60,081 nucleotides of DNA from Bibersteinia trehalosi (GTDB lineage: Bacteria > Pseudomonadota > Gammaproteobacteria > Enterobacterales > Pasteurellaceae), in the NCBI RefSeq assembly GCF_004346205.1, contig NZ_SMAM01000010.1, forward strand, positions 1 through 60,081, in the 5' to 3' direction. Each line of letters opens with the position of its first letter. The stretch's first letter is position 1. The notes beneath the pieces are model-generated. The model did not search any database and had not been told where the DNA came from. It worked only from the letters and a program-made list of their open reading frames with translations. Both the position numbers and the translations under genes were made by a program. This document shows, piece by piece, positions 1-8,082 of this stretch.

Positions 1-28
1 GCAACAGTGCGTCGTTGCGATGGCGTGC

Positions 29-56
29 ATTATAGAGATTTCAAAATCCTTTGCAA
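29..56 (-). promoter_or_regulatory. rRNA-operon-type promoter reading out of the left edge
   Basis: On the minus strand a -35-like TTGCAA (51-56) and a perfect -10 TATAAT (29-34) are separated by 16 bp. The -10 is followed by a GC-rich discriminator (GCACGCC), and upstream lie A/T tracts resembling an UP element. This arrangement is typical of gamma-proteobacterial rrn P1 promoters. The last bases before the window edge (CGACGCACTGTTGC) resemble the start of a Pasteurellaceae rRNA leader just before boxA. The rRNA genes would lie outside the window, so this is an inference. The stretch 57-189 holds no gene that I can support, only an uptake-sequence-like ACCGCTTGG near 98. Confidence 0.5.
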
Positions 57-189
57 GCGCTTTTTTGCAAAAAATCTAAAAAAAATGACCGCTTGGTGAT
101 CTTTTATTCGTTATGCTGAAATATGCTTATAATACAATCTAGTCGAAAAGATGTATTTTTTATTGTAGATTCTTTCTTTGCCCTGTTAT

Positions 190-1224
190 ATTTCAACTCA
201 CAACCACAGAAAGTGGCTACACGCACAAAGTAATTTTCTGGCACCCTATTCCTGTTTCTATTCCCCATGCATAGATGGCTGAGACTAGGTGACTGCCTCC
301 CTGCGGTTCTCCAACATTCTACCAAAGATAGTTTCAATTCACAGCCACGCGTAGGTGGCTGCATGCGTTGGTTGATGATTTCGTTTTGCGAATTGGCGTT
401 TCAATTCACAGCCACGCGTAGGTGGCTGCAATACTCAATCACAATCACTGCTGTTGTACCAGAGTTTCAATTCACAGCCACGCGTAGGTGGCTGCCTATT
501 CGGAGGTTACTTTTTTGGCTCAAAAGCACGGTTTCAATTCACAGCCACGCGTAGGTGGCTGCTGTCGAACGAGATTTATGGGTATGCACTACCCAGCCGT
601 TTCAATTCACAGCCACGCGTAGGTGGCTGCCTAACACATCATCACGGCTAACGTTCTTGATATTGTTTCAATTCACAGCCACGCGTAGGTGGCTGCACCT
701 TTATGGTGCTTGGCTGGTTTGTGATTGAGCGTTTCAATTCACAGCCACGCGTAGGTGGCTGCACGTTACTCTCATTGGGTTAGAGCCTAGTTCATTAGTT
801 TCAACACACAGCCACGCGTAGGTGGCTGCTTTAACTCGGTGAGCAAGTATTCACCTTTACAGAGTTTCAACACACAGCCACACGTAGGTGGCTGCGACCT
901 TTTAACTGATGATGATATTTGGACACTTGTTTCAACACACAGCCACACGTAGGTGGCTGCAGCAAAAGAGCACAAATTAAAAGAGCGGGAATTTGTTTCA
1001 ACACACAGCCACACGTAGGTGGCTGCTAAGTCTAAACCTATCGGGCAAGTTGATGATGAGTTTCAACACACAGCCACACGTAGGTGGCTGCTTGTTCGGT
1101 TGGTGCGTTTGACTGATTCACAATCGGTTTCAACACACAGCCACACGTAGGTGGCTGCACTCACCAGGTTTTCTGGCTTTTGTTTACGGTCTGTTTCAAC
1201 ACACAGCCACACGTAGGTGGCTGC
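190..1224 (-). CRISPR. Type I-C CRISPR array, 14 clean repeats plus two decayed distal repeats
   Basis: Fourteen 32-bp repeats start at 331, 398, 464, 531, 599, 665, 731, 798, 864, 929, 995, 1060, 1127 and 1193, with 13 spacers of 33-36 bp. In crRNA sense (minus strand) the repeat is a 7-bp stem CAGCCAC/GTGGCTG around a 6-nt loop, followed by an 11-nt handle. The handle ends ATTGAAAC in the old repeats, as in other I-C systems. Repeats 331-762 share one sequence. The repeat at 798 has a TT-to-CA change (plus strand, in the handle). Repeats from 864 on also carry a G-to-A change in the loop. Two degenerate repeats extend the old end: 254-296 (an internal partial duplication makes it 43 bp) and 190-220. 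They are spaced by 34- and 33-bp spacers. The leader is on the right, next to cas2. Confidence 0.97.
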
Positions 1225-1415
1225 TCCCTACTAGATAACATTTTGAAATATCAGGCTTTTTAGCCCTTTATTCGCTAACGTTTTGTAGAGAGTGGAAAAA
1301 AGTATAGCATATCGCCAATATACTGTACTTTATTTTTTCTAATTCCTTGATTATTAAAGAACAATATAGATTCGCTAACCTTGCTACATTTTTATGAGAA
1401 CTACAGGCTAGCGAT
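1225..1415 (-). promoter_or_regulatory. CRISPR leader
   Basis: This AT-rich 191-bp stretch lies between cas2 and the newest repeat, where a leader with the array promoter and adaptation signals is expected. The 10-mer ATTCGCTAAC occurs twice, at 1270-1279 and 1370-1379, exactly 100 bp apart. A related inverted form, GCTAGCGAT, lies at 1408-1416. A small hairpin GGCT-TTTT-AGCC sits at 1254-1265, 29 bp from the first repeat. An AGTATA/TATACT inverted repeat lies near 1303-1326. I could not assign a promoter with confidence. Confidence 0.6.
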
Positions 1416-1709
1416 TTATAAAATCAGCGTATCTTTAAAAATATCCACTGAAGGTTTTGCGCCATGGTGCTCAACTTTATTCCTCCATTTACTGCCTAAA
1501 TGGTAAAAGCGCAAACTATCACAGTCTGGGTTGTAAGTTGCCAATAATTTATTTTTCAGTGTTACCCACTGAGCGGGGGTAACATCACACTCAAACACAG
1601 AATATTGCGCCCGTACACCATAATCCAAACAATGCTTAGCAATACGGCGTAGGCGAGCCTGCCCTTCTGGGTCATCAAATGAAATGTCGTAGGTAATCAA
1701 CATCAGCAT
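1416..1709 (-). CDS. cas2: CRISPR-associated endonuclease Cas2 (type I-C)
   Basis: Cas2 is the structural partner of Cas1 in spacer integration. The 97-residue product begins MLMLITYDIS, the usual Cas2 first beta strand with its metal-site aspartate (D8). It then has the RLRRIAKHCLDYG helix and the QYSVFECD strand of the ferredoxin fold. I chose the ATG at 1709. A TTG three codons upstream is also open, but the GAGGAA ribosome-binding site lies only a few bases from that TTG and about 10 from the ATG. The gene is last in the cas operon, 66 bp after cas1, with an uptake sequence (ACAAGCGGTC, about 1741) in the gap. It abuts the leader. Confidence 0.93.
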   Translation of the reverse strand: MLMLITYDISFDDPEGQARLRRIAKHCLDYGVRAQYSVFECDVTPAQWVTLKNKLLATYNPDCDSLRFYHLGSKWRNKVEHHGAKPSVDIFKDTLIL

Positions 1710-1775
1710 AGTTGCCAATTCCTCAATAAATAAAACAGAAACAAGCGGTCAAATTTCAACAAAATTTTGCAGATT

Positions 1776-2789
1776 TTAACGTATTAAAAACGGCGGATAT
1801 TCTGCTAAATCACCTCGCAAATGGCGCGCCAATAACATCGCTTGAATATAAGGTAACAAGCCGATTTCCACTTCTTCCTCTAAAAATGGGTGGATGATTT
1901 TTTCTTGTTTTTTCGCTTGCAAAGTTTGAAATAGTAATTTTCTTGCTTCAGGCTTGAGAGTTACCGCACCGCTAGCTTCTGTTATAAAATCATCAGGCTT
2001 AATCTGCCCTCGATTGATAAGCGACAGCACCATTCTATCTACCCACCACGCACGAAATTCCTCCAAAATATCTTGAGCCAAGCTATCTCGACCCGGTCGA
2101 TCTGCGTGCAAAAAGCCAATCTGCGGGTCAAGCCCCACACCTTGCAATGCCCCGCTAATATCTTTCCCTAAAATACTATAAAGAAATGAAAGCAACGCAT
2201 TCACACCGTCACGAGGTGGGCGGCGATTACGTCCGTCAAAGTGGAAACCGCTATTTTCCTTGATGAGATGAGAAAACATCCCAAAATAACGAGAAGCGGC
2301 ATCACCCTCAATGCCACGAATCAAATCCAAATTATCCGCCGTTTTCAACTGTTGCAGACTGTAATTTAATGCGGTAATTGCCGATTGAAGGTCAGTATTT
2401 TCGCCGTGATTACGAATTTGCCGTTGTAACACCCGCTTAGATGCTTGAATTTTGGCTGCAATGATGTTGCGAACAATAGGAAGAGGATTGGTCTCCGACT
2501 TTTTATACTGGACTCGGCGTAACAATACATTACCACTTTGTCGCCCTTGCAACCGACCAAGATAACGTCCATTTTCGGTAAAAAACGCTAAATTTACGTT
2601 ATTTTCGCCACAAAATCCCATTAAAAACGGCGACACCAACACATTGCCAAAACAAAAAATATGCCCAATGGAATGAATCGGCAACTGTGCCACTTTCTTC
2701 CGTTCTTGCTCTACTACTAAAGTTTCTCGCTCTTTGTGGAGATAGCTGCCCTGCGTGGTGATGTAGAGCGTATTTTGGATTTTGCGCAT
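1776..2789 (-). CDS. cas1: CRISPR-associated integrase Cas1 (type I-C)
   Basis: Cas1 is the metal-dependent integrase that inserts new spacers at the leader end with Cas2 and, in I-C systems, Cas4. The 337-residue length is usual for the family. The N-terminal beta domain (about 1-85) is followed by the helical catalytic domain. Expected catalytic residues are visible: E161 in IRGIEGDAASRYFG, H228 in GFLHADRPGRDSL, and the acidic pair in DILEEFR near 243. An AAGGAA ribosome-binding site precedes the ATG. In most I-C operons cas4 and cas1 are directly adjacent. Here a PIN-domain gene separates them, 51 bp upstream of cas1. Confidence 0.95.
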   Translation of the reverse strand: MRKIQNTLYITTQGSYLHKERETLVVEQERKKVAQLPIHSIGHIFCFGNVLVSPFLMGFCGENNVNLAFFTENGRYLGRLQGRQSGNVLLRRVQYKKSETNPLPIVRNIIAAKIQASKRVLQRQIRNHGENTDLQSAITALNYSLQQLKTADNLDLIRGIEGDAASRYFGMFSHLIKENSGFHFDGRNRRPPRDGVNALLSFLYSILGKDISGALQGVGLDPQIGFLHADRPGRDSLAQDILEEFRAWWVDRMVLSLINRGQIKPDDFITEASGAVTLKPEARKLLFQTLQAKKQEKIIHPFLEEEVEIGLLPYIQAMLLARHLRGDLAEYPPFLIR

Positions 2790-2840
2790 TTGGGGAATTC
2801 CTTTGGTTTTGACAGTGCTTTGGGGCTACCTAAAAGCATG

Positions 2841-3980
2841 CTATCTATAATCTTTATCGTTGTTAAAAGGAGAAATTTCTCCTATATCAACCACACCTAA
2901 GAAATCAAGAACCTCTATCTCATCAATATCCATATTTTGTAAGCCAGCTTGGGAGTTTCCATATAAATGAACTAAAACATCCGTTTTATATGATACTTCT
3001 CTCATTTTTGTTATCACTCCTAGTGGCACATCTTCCTTATCAATTGAATCCCAAGCTGAAAAATGAAAAGTTGCTTCAACATTACACAAAACTTCACAGG
3101 CAATACTGATGACAATTTCACTTGAATTAATATCAACAATATATATTTTTAATTCATCTCTATCATTTTCCTTAAGAATATTGACATCTATCAAGTTTAC
3201 TTGCTCATCATCAATATAGTAGTTATATGCTGACGTAGCCTCAATTTCAAAAAAACTTACATCATCTTCAATAGCAGAACATATTCTTTTAAAAATTTCG
3301 CTATTTTTATTTTCTAACAAATCTAATTGTACCTCACGAATAATAGAGTCCAAGACTTGGCTTTGTCTATTCAATAGATCCATTGCTTTCGCCAGGTCAT
3401 CAATAACGTCAATATTATCTTTATCTTCTGAAAAACATTTCCAATCATTGTCAGAACTAACAGCCAATAAATTCTTATCGTTACCTCTTGCCCAACATTC
3501 TAATGACAATAAGGCAATAGCATCTGGAAATTCATTCTTTTTATTGCCTGACTCCTTAAAAGGTGCATGATGTCGAAAATACATATTTATCAAAGATTGT
3601 ATCTCACAATACTCCTCACTTTTAATGATCTCAATCCCACTCTTTTGTATAAAATCTTTCAATATTAAACTTGATATAACGCCAGCATCACAACCCATAT
3701 TCATTAATGACTTGATTTTCTCTATATCGTCTATACAACAATTCAGATAATCAACAGCATCATTTAAAGCCGAGTCAATCTTATTTTTCGTCTCCTTCTC
3801 TTTTTTATTTAAATGAGATTTAAGTTCTAAATATACAACATCACTTAAAACTAAATTTATTCGACTATCTTTAAATTGATGTAATTGTGCTAACAATCCT
3901 TTATTTAACTTCAATCCATTTTTTTCAAAAATTGAAGTATCAATTGTTAGTGCAGAATAGTGTTTATCAGCTTTAACCAT
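2841..3980 (-). CDS. PIN-domain (DUF4935-like) putative nuclease inserted in the cas operon
   Basis: This 379-residue protein has an N-terminal PIN-like domain (about 8-195). The four acidic positions of a PIN active site appear to be present: D14 (TIDTSIFEKN), E52 (VVYLELKSHL), D153 (EFPDAIALL) and D177 (VSSDNDWKCF). The C-terminal half (about 225-379) is beta-rich and unrecognised. The layout matches stand-alone DUF4935/PIN_12 proteins, which are predicted RNases. The gene is co-directional with the cas genes, between cas4 and cas1 with 45- and 51-bp gaps, and has its own GGGAAA ribosome-binding site. It is strikingly AT-rich (a sampled line near 3121 is about 18% GC) and has no uptake sequence that I could find, unlike its neighbours. 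A role in the CRISPR response is inference from position only. Confidence 0.75.
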   Translation of the reverse strand: MVKADKHYSALTIDTSIFEKNGLKLNKGLLAQLHQFKDSRINLVLSDVVYLELKSHLNKKEKETKNKIDSALNDAVDYLNCCIDDIEKIKSLMNMGCDAGVISSLILKDFIQKSGIEIIKSEEYCEIQSLINMYFRHHAPFKESGNKKNEFPDAIALLSLECWARGNDKNLLAVSSDNDWKCFSEDKDNIDVIDDLAKAMDLLNRQSQVLDSIIREVQLDLLENKNSEIFKRICSAIEDDVSFFEIEATSAYNYYIDDEQVNLIDVNILKENDRDELKIYIVDINSSEIVISIACEVLCNVEATFHFSAWDSIDKEDVPLGVITKMREVSYKTDVLVHLYGNSQAGLQNMDIDEIEVLDFLGVVDIGEISPFNNDKDYR

Positions 3981-4025
3981 ATATATTTCCCGTTCAAACT
4001 TAATCAGTTATATAATAAGTAATGC

Positions 4026-4694
4026 TTACTCCCCAAACAACCCCGCCACATACCCCACCGACCTATCCCCTTCCAACAACTTCGGCTGGCAAATATCCAG
4101 GAGCGAACAGGCTTTACAATGTTTGCTGTATTCGGGCGCAGGGGTTCTGCCGCTCTTTAATAATTCTCTAACTTGAGCAATGGTATCCAACGTTGTTTGC
4201 CTGAGGCCGTCTGAAAACACCACCGGCACGCGATGGCGGGTTTGCATATACCACAGCGCGCCTTCTTCAATGGTTTGCCCTGTCATTTCTTCCAAACATA
4301 ACGCTTGGGCACAAAGTTGGATTTCGTCCATCGGTTCAAGTTTGGGCTTGCCACGTTTATATTCCACAGGCTTTAGCTCGCCTGTTTTTAGGTCTCGCTC
4401 GACCAAATCCAAAATGCCGCTTATGCCTAATTTTTCGGCTGCAACGTGAACCGTTCGCTCAAAGCGAATGCCCTTTCGGGTTTCCTGCTCACCACTATCT
4501 ACCCGCTCGTGCAACGCTTGACCTTGTGCGGTGAGATAGTTTTCTGCCCACGCCTGTTCGTTGTGGATCAAGGCACATTGGCGAGGACAGAAAGCGTAGT
4601 GTTGCAAAGCAGAAAGCGAAATCGACCGCTTGTCATCGCTAAATTTTGGCTGAACAAGCGGTAAAATTTCCGCAGAATTTTGCAAATCGTCCAT
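4026..4694 (-). CDS. cas4: CRISPR-associated exonuclease Cas4
   Basis: Cas4 trims prespacers and helps choose PAM-correct ends before integration. The 222-residue protein has the four-cysteine iron-sulfur set: C36 (AFCPRQC) and C193, C196 and C202 (CKACSLLDIC). RecB-type nuclease residues lie between them: D96 in GILDLVER, and E111 and K113 in PVEYKRGK. The start overlaps the cas7 stop in TAATG, implying translational coupling. The first 25 residues precede the usual family start. Their codons contain an uptake sequence (ACAAGCGGTAAAATTT near 4645), so this N-terminal tail may have grown around it. Directly downstream is the PIN gene, not cas1. Confidence 0.94.
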   Translation of the reverse strand: MDDLQNSAEILPLVQPKFSDDKRSISLSALQHYAFCPRQCALIHNEQAWAENYLTAQGQALHERVDSGEQETRKGIRFERTVHVAAEKLGISGILDLVERDLKTGELKPVEYKRGKPKLEPMDEIQLCAQALCLEEMTGQTIEEGALWYMQTRHRVPVVFSDGLRQTTLDTIAQVRELLKSGRTPAPEYSKHCKACSLLDICQPKLLEGDRSVGYVAGLFGE

Positions 4695-5557
4695 TACAAT
4701 AATTCTTCAACGGTTACGCCATTTAAACCTTCGGTTTGCACGCTGATACGGTAGTCATCATAGCCTTTCGCAGGCGTGTCTTTTTCGCCATTGACACGTT
4801 CAACTTTTACCGAGTCAAACAGTTTATGAGCAGGTTGGCTGCCAAGTTCACTGTCGTGTTTAAATACGATCAGTTTACGAGCTGCCATTTCGCCTCGTGC
4901 GGCAGAACGGTCGTGTTCAAACATGAGTTGTAATGCTTGCCAAAGTTTTTGCACATCTTCATCAGAGAATCCTGTTTTTTCAGCAAGTTTGGCAGAGATA
5001 AAGCCGTGAACACGATAAAGTGCATAAGGTACAATGTATTTACGCCCCATAGTGCGTTCTTTTTCAAGATCTTTTTCGTTAGTTACCGCCATTCGAGTGA
5101 TCGACACTTCTAGCGGAATAATCGGATCGATAGACTGGGCGAATGCTAGTTGTACAGGGCCTCGCACCTGTCCACTATTCACTTCTGTGGTCATCACTGC
5201 CCCAAAGGTGCGAATATCAAAGAAGTTTTTACACATCCAAGCGGTAATTTCTCGGGCTTTAGCTTCATCTTTTGGTAATTTTTTCGCTTCCGATTCAATC
5301 CCTAATGCTTCATAAGCACGTTTGTTTTGTAAATTCAGAACACTTTTTTCTTTAACGTAGATTTCGTAACCCGCCTCGTTTTCATAGCTCATTTCAATAA
5401 AATTGCGGATTTTGCGTTTTAGGCAAACATCGGTGACTAAGCCTTTACTGGTTTCAGGATCAAGGCGTGGCATATTGCCTGCGTCCGGGTCACCATTTGG
5501 GTTACCGTTGGTTACATCAAAGAAAAAAACAAATTCATAGCGGTTTTGAATAGACAT
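4694..5557 (-). CDS. cas7: Type I-C Cascade backbone subunit Cas7 (Csd2)
   Basis: Cas7 forms the helical backbone that binds the crRNA spacer. The 287-residue product has the Csd2 opening [20 protein letters not shown]. It also has the family motif for binding and kinking RNA ([24 protein letters not shown], about 108-131; the stretch is longer than quoted in other entries because it identifies the family). [20 protein letters not shown] follows near 222. It lies 9 bp after cas8c and overlaps cas4 by one base, within the tight cas5-cas8c-cas7-cas4 block. Confidence 0.95.
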   Translation of the reverse strand: MSIQNRYEFVFFFDVTNGNPNGDPDAGNMPRLDPETSKGLVTDVCLKRKIRNFIEMSYENEAGYEIYVKEKSVLNLQNKRAYEALGIESEAKKLPKDEAKAREITAWMCKNFFDIRTFGAVMTTEVNSGQVRGPVQLAFAQSIDPIIPLEVSITRMAVTNEKDLEKERTMGRKYIVPYALYRVHGFISAKLAEKTGFSDEDVQKLWQALQLMFEHDRSAARGEMAARKLIVFKHDSELGSQPAHKLFDSVKVERVNGEKDTPAKGYDDYRISVQTEGLNGVTVEELL

Positions 5558-5566
5558 AGTGTTTCC

Positions 5567-5941
5567 TTAGTTTTCAATAGATTCGGTGGTTTCTTTTTGG
5601 GCAAAATAGCTTTGTTTTTGGTGGTAATAACCAATCGCAAAACGCCCTTGTTCATCGATATTTAAATGGCGCGGGAAATTTTCCGGCAAGCTGGTAATAA
5701 TCTCACCTAAATCCTTATCCAGATTGACCGCCATTCCGCCCTTATCTTTTCTCAAGCGAGATAAATGGTGTTTTGCACCGCTTAATAAGCGAGGGAATAC
5801 CGAAAATGGCACGGCAGATGCTGAACCATAGTAACGGTCGGCAATACCGGCATTTAATTCACCTAACGCTTGGGTTTGGATTCTTTCTAATACCGCAAAT
5901 AACCTGCCGAGCAAGTAAGCTTGGTTATCGCTTTCTTTATT
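5567..5941 (-). CDS. cas11c: Candidate internal small subunit Cas11c inside cas8c
   Basis: Published I-C systems make a Cas11 small subunit from an internal start in cas8c. Here the minus strand carries AAGGAGTTCCT immediately before an in-frame ATG (near 5950). The AAGGAG is stronger than the ribosome-binding sites of most genes in the window. Initiation there would give about 125 residues starting MSLNKESDNQ and ending at the cas8c stop. That length and C-terminal position match what is known for Cas11c. The exact start may differ by a few codons. No protein evidence is available. Confidence 0.6.
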   Translation of the reverse strand, partial: NKESDNQAYLLGRLFAVLERIQTQALGELNAGIADRYYGSASAVPFSVFPRLLSGAKHHLSRLRKDKGGMAVNLDKDLGEIITSLPENFPRHLNIDEQGRFAIGYYHQKQSYFAQKETTESIEN

Positions 5942-7345
5942 TAAGCTCATAGGAACTCCTTCTTTAATAAAACCTTTTCTAAATTTTCGTTGTAAGACCG
6001 CTTTCATCAACGCCACTCGTAAGCCGTTAATATCTCCGTCTGCTCGGATTCGAGTCACCAACTGAGAAAGCAAGCTCATTGGGTATAAATGACCGCTAAT
6101 AACCGCCCGAGCCATTTCGCCCGCCAAAACAGGGGAAATATTCTCACTTTTGCCTAATGAAGCAGTTTGCAATAACAGTCGCCAAATGGAGGGGGGCGTT
6201 TTCCACGCACAAGGCTCAAGAGCGAGATCTTGCCAATGTTCGCTGAGATTTTTCGCCAGTTGCCCAAAGGTGGTATCCAGCCAAAAACGCACCGAAATTC
6301 GAGCTGCATTCGGAGCAAGCCCCAACACATAAAAACGGGTGTTTTCAGATAATTCTGGGGAAATTTCTGCAAGCGGTCGTCCTTTGCTGATTTTTTGCAA
6401 TTCATCAAAGATTTTTTGGTTTTCTTGAGCGTCATCAAGTGGGGACATTAAAGCGGAGAAAAAGCCTTCGGCAGCTTCGGCTTGAGCATTATTGTCTGCT
6501 TCCGCCCAAAAGACCGTACTGGAATCGCCAATAGTTAAACGATGTTTCTCGGTGCGTAACAAATAATTTAAAGCAGTAGTGTAGGCAAAGGCGGCTTGTT
6601 CAGAAACAGGGGCATTACTACCTTGTTCCTTGCCAAATGAGGTGAAAGATTCTTTATTAAAAGAGATGATTGAACCGCCCGCACTTTGCCCACCATAAAC
6701 GCCTTTAATCGCAGGGTGGATGCGTGCAATCGGGGCAATTTCGCCACTGATTAGGCACAACCCTTGTTCGCTCTCTTCGCTAACCAGCAAACGCCCCCAA
6801 AGGGTTTGAGCGGCCTCTCGCTGATGAATATAACCGCTTGTGCCGACTAATTTAAACACAACATTTGCATCAAGCATTTCGGTTGGGCAGATTGATTCGG
6901 CAAAGTATGCTGGTTGCCATTGTTGCAGGAAATTTCTTATCGCCATTAAACCTTCATCATTGGAATCTGCAAGCAAATCCAAATGGTACTGTTTAAATGC
7001 CTCAAAGGGTTTCTCGGCGAAATTGATGGGTTGATCTTTGGCGGTGGCTTTATCAGGATTACTTTCTATGCCTAGCACATAAGCGGTTTTATCCCACAGA
7101 AAATTAGGCTTAATGCCAGACGTGCGTTTTTCAGGGCGAGGCACGCTCATCAATTTAGGTTTTGGTTTCTTGTCAGCGGTTAAATTTGGGATCACATTGA
7201 TCAAATTTCCCTTTGAATCCAATTCTAGTACCCAACCGATTTTTTCTTCACTAAAACCATAGGAAGGTACTTTAGCTTCGCCTGTTAAACGATCTTCTTG
7301 TGCTGCAAGGCGGTAATAATAGCGGGTTAAAGCGGAGAGAATCAT
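5567..7345 (-). CDS. cas8c: Type I-C Cascade large subunit Cas8c (Csd1)
   Basis: Cas8c recognises the PAM and, through its C-terminal region and an internally translated small subunit in characterised I-C systems, stabilises the R-loop. At 592 residues it has normal Csd1 length and the typical opening MILSALTRYYYRLA. GYIHQREAAQTLWGRLL (about 171) and YYGSASAVPFSVFPRLL (about 515) are further recognisable Csd1 segments. The ATG overlaps the cas5 stop by four bases (ATGA). An in-frame methionine near residue 469 (VPMSLNKESD, at about 5940) is preceded by AAGGAGTTCCT. It is a good candidate for the internal Cas11c start. An uptake sequence lies within the gene near 6373. Confidence 0.95.
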   Translation of the reverse strand: MILSALTRYYYRLAAQEDRLTGEAKVPSYGFSEEKIGWVLELDSKGNLINVIPNLTADKKPKPKLMSVPRPEKRTSGIKPNFLWDKTAYVLGIESNPDKATAKDQPINFAEKPFEAFKQYHLDLLADSNDEGLMAIRNFLQQWQPAYFAESICPTEMLDANVVFKLVGTSGYIHQREAAQTLWGRLLVSEESEQGLCLISGEIAPIARIHPAIKGVYGGQSAGGSIISFNKESFTSFGKEQGSNAPVSEQAAFAYTTALNYLLRTEKHRLTIGDSSTVFWAEADNNAQAEAAEGFFSALMSPLDDAQENQKIFDELQKISKGRPLAEISPELSENTRFYVLGLAPNAARISVRFWLDTTFGQLAKNLSEHWQDLALEPCAWKTPPSIWRLLLQTASLGKSENISPVLAGEMARAVISGHLYPMSLLSQLVTRIRADGDINGLRVALMKAVLQRKFRKGFIKEGVPMSLNKESDNQAYLLGRLFAVLERIQTQALGELNAGIADRYYGSASAVPFSVFPRLLSGAKHHLSRLRKDKGGMAVNLDKDLGEIITSLPENFPRHLNIDEQGRFAIGYYHQKQSYFAQKETTESIEN

Positions 7346-8019
7346 GATTTCACCTCCTCTGCATAAAATGGTGGCACATCAATCACACCATTTTTCATTT
7401 CTGCTCGGAAGAAACGAGGATGATTGCCGTGTTCAAAATCAATGTCGTGCAACATCCAACCTAAATCCCGATCTCGCTCATTTTCTGCCAAAAAACACTC
7501 AGGTAACGGCTCATCGTCATCTATCAAGGCAAAATTTGCCGCAAATTCACGCACGCCCATACAAGGCTGTTGGAAACATTGCCCCTTTTTCGCACGGCGT
7601 TTAAACATTTCAATATGCTTAGTGACGGTTTCCGCTTCGCCTGCCATTTTGGTCAGCACTGCATGAGCTTCGATCACATAACCGACATTTTTCAGCACAG
7701 TGGCAGCACGTTGTTGGCGGTCATCTTCAATCACGGTATATAAATCCGCCACTGTTTTACGTTTCATCGCCCCACTGATTTTACTGGCGGAAATTTTACT
7801 GCCCAGCTCATTACGGCGAACCGACTCAAACTGAATCGGTTTTAAGACATAAATTTTATCAATCACCCAGCGAATCGCTGGCTTCCAATGCACTGCTGCC
7901 AAAATTCCTCGTGCTGCAGACGGTGTAATCACATCATAAGACACCCGCTCTACCTTCATTTCAGGACGGGTAAAACAAGCATAATCGCCCCAAATATGGA
8001 GCTTGATTTTGTTTGGCAT
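7342..8019 (-). CDS. cas5: Type I-C crRNA-processing endonuclease Cas5 (Cas5d)
   Basis: In type I-C systems, which lack Cas6, Cas5 cuts the pre-crRNA at the base of the repeat hairpin and stays on the 5-prime handle. The 225-residue product starts MPNKIKLHIWGDYACFTRPE and continues with the family segment YDVITPSAARGILAAVHWKP. I chose the ATG at 8019 because GGAGA lies 5-7 bases upstream. An in-frame ATG at 8049 lacks a clear site. The stop overlaps cas8c. Upstream, where cas3 would normally lie, is a 13-bp palindrome and then the SIR2 gene. Confidence 0.94.
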   Translation of the reverse strand: MPNKIKLHIWGDYACFTRPEMKVERVSYDVITPSAARGILAAVHWKPAIRWVIDKIYVLKPIQFESVRRNELGSKISASKISGAMKRKTVADLYTVIEDDRQQRAATVLKNVGYVIEAHAVLTKMAGEAETVTKHIEMFKRRAKKGQCFQQPCMGVREFAANFALIDDDEPLPECFLAENERDRDLGWMLHDIDFEHGNHPRFFRAEMKNGVIDVPPFYAEEVKS

Positions 8020-8082
8020 AGATTCTCCATTTTTTAATGGTTCCGTCATTTTTGATTTTCAGACAGCATACAAGCGATCGGA

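Noticed and set aside
267-1014. Three open frames through the CRISPR array (267-554, 454-651, 787-1014)
   Set aside because: They are translations of the repeats and spacers. The repeated peptide FNSQPRVGGC is just the repeat unit read through.
331-1224. Self-targeting spacers within the window
   Set aside because: No spacer matched another part of the window by eye. A computed search of the whole genome and phage databases would be needed.
2841-3980. CARF-type or toxin-antitoxin reading of the PIN gene
   Set aside because: I see no CARF motif in the C-terminal half, and no small antitoxin gene in the 45- and 51-bp flanks.
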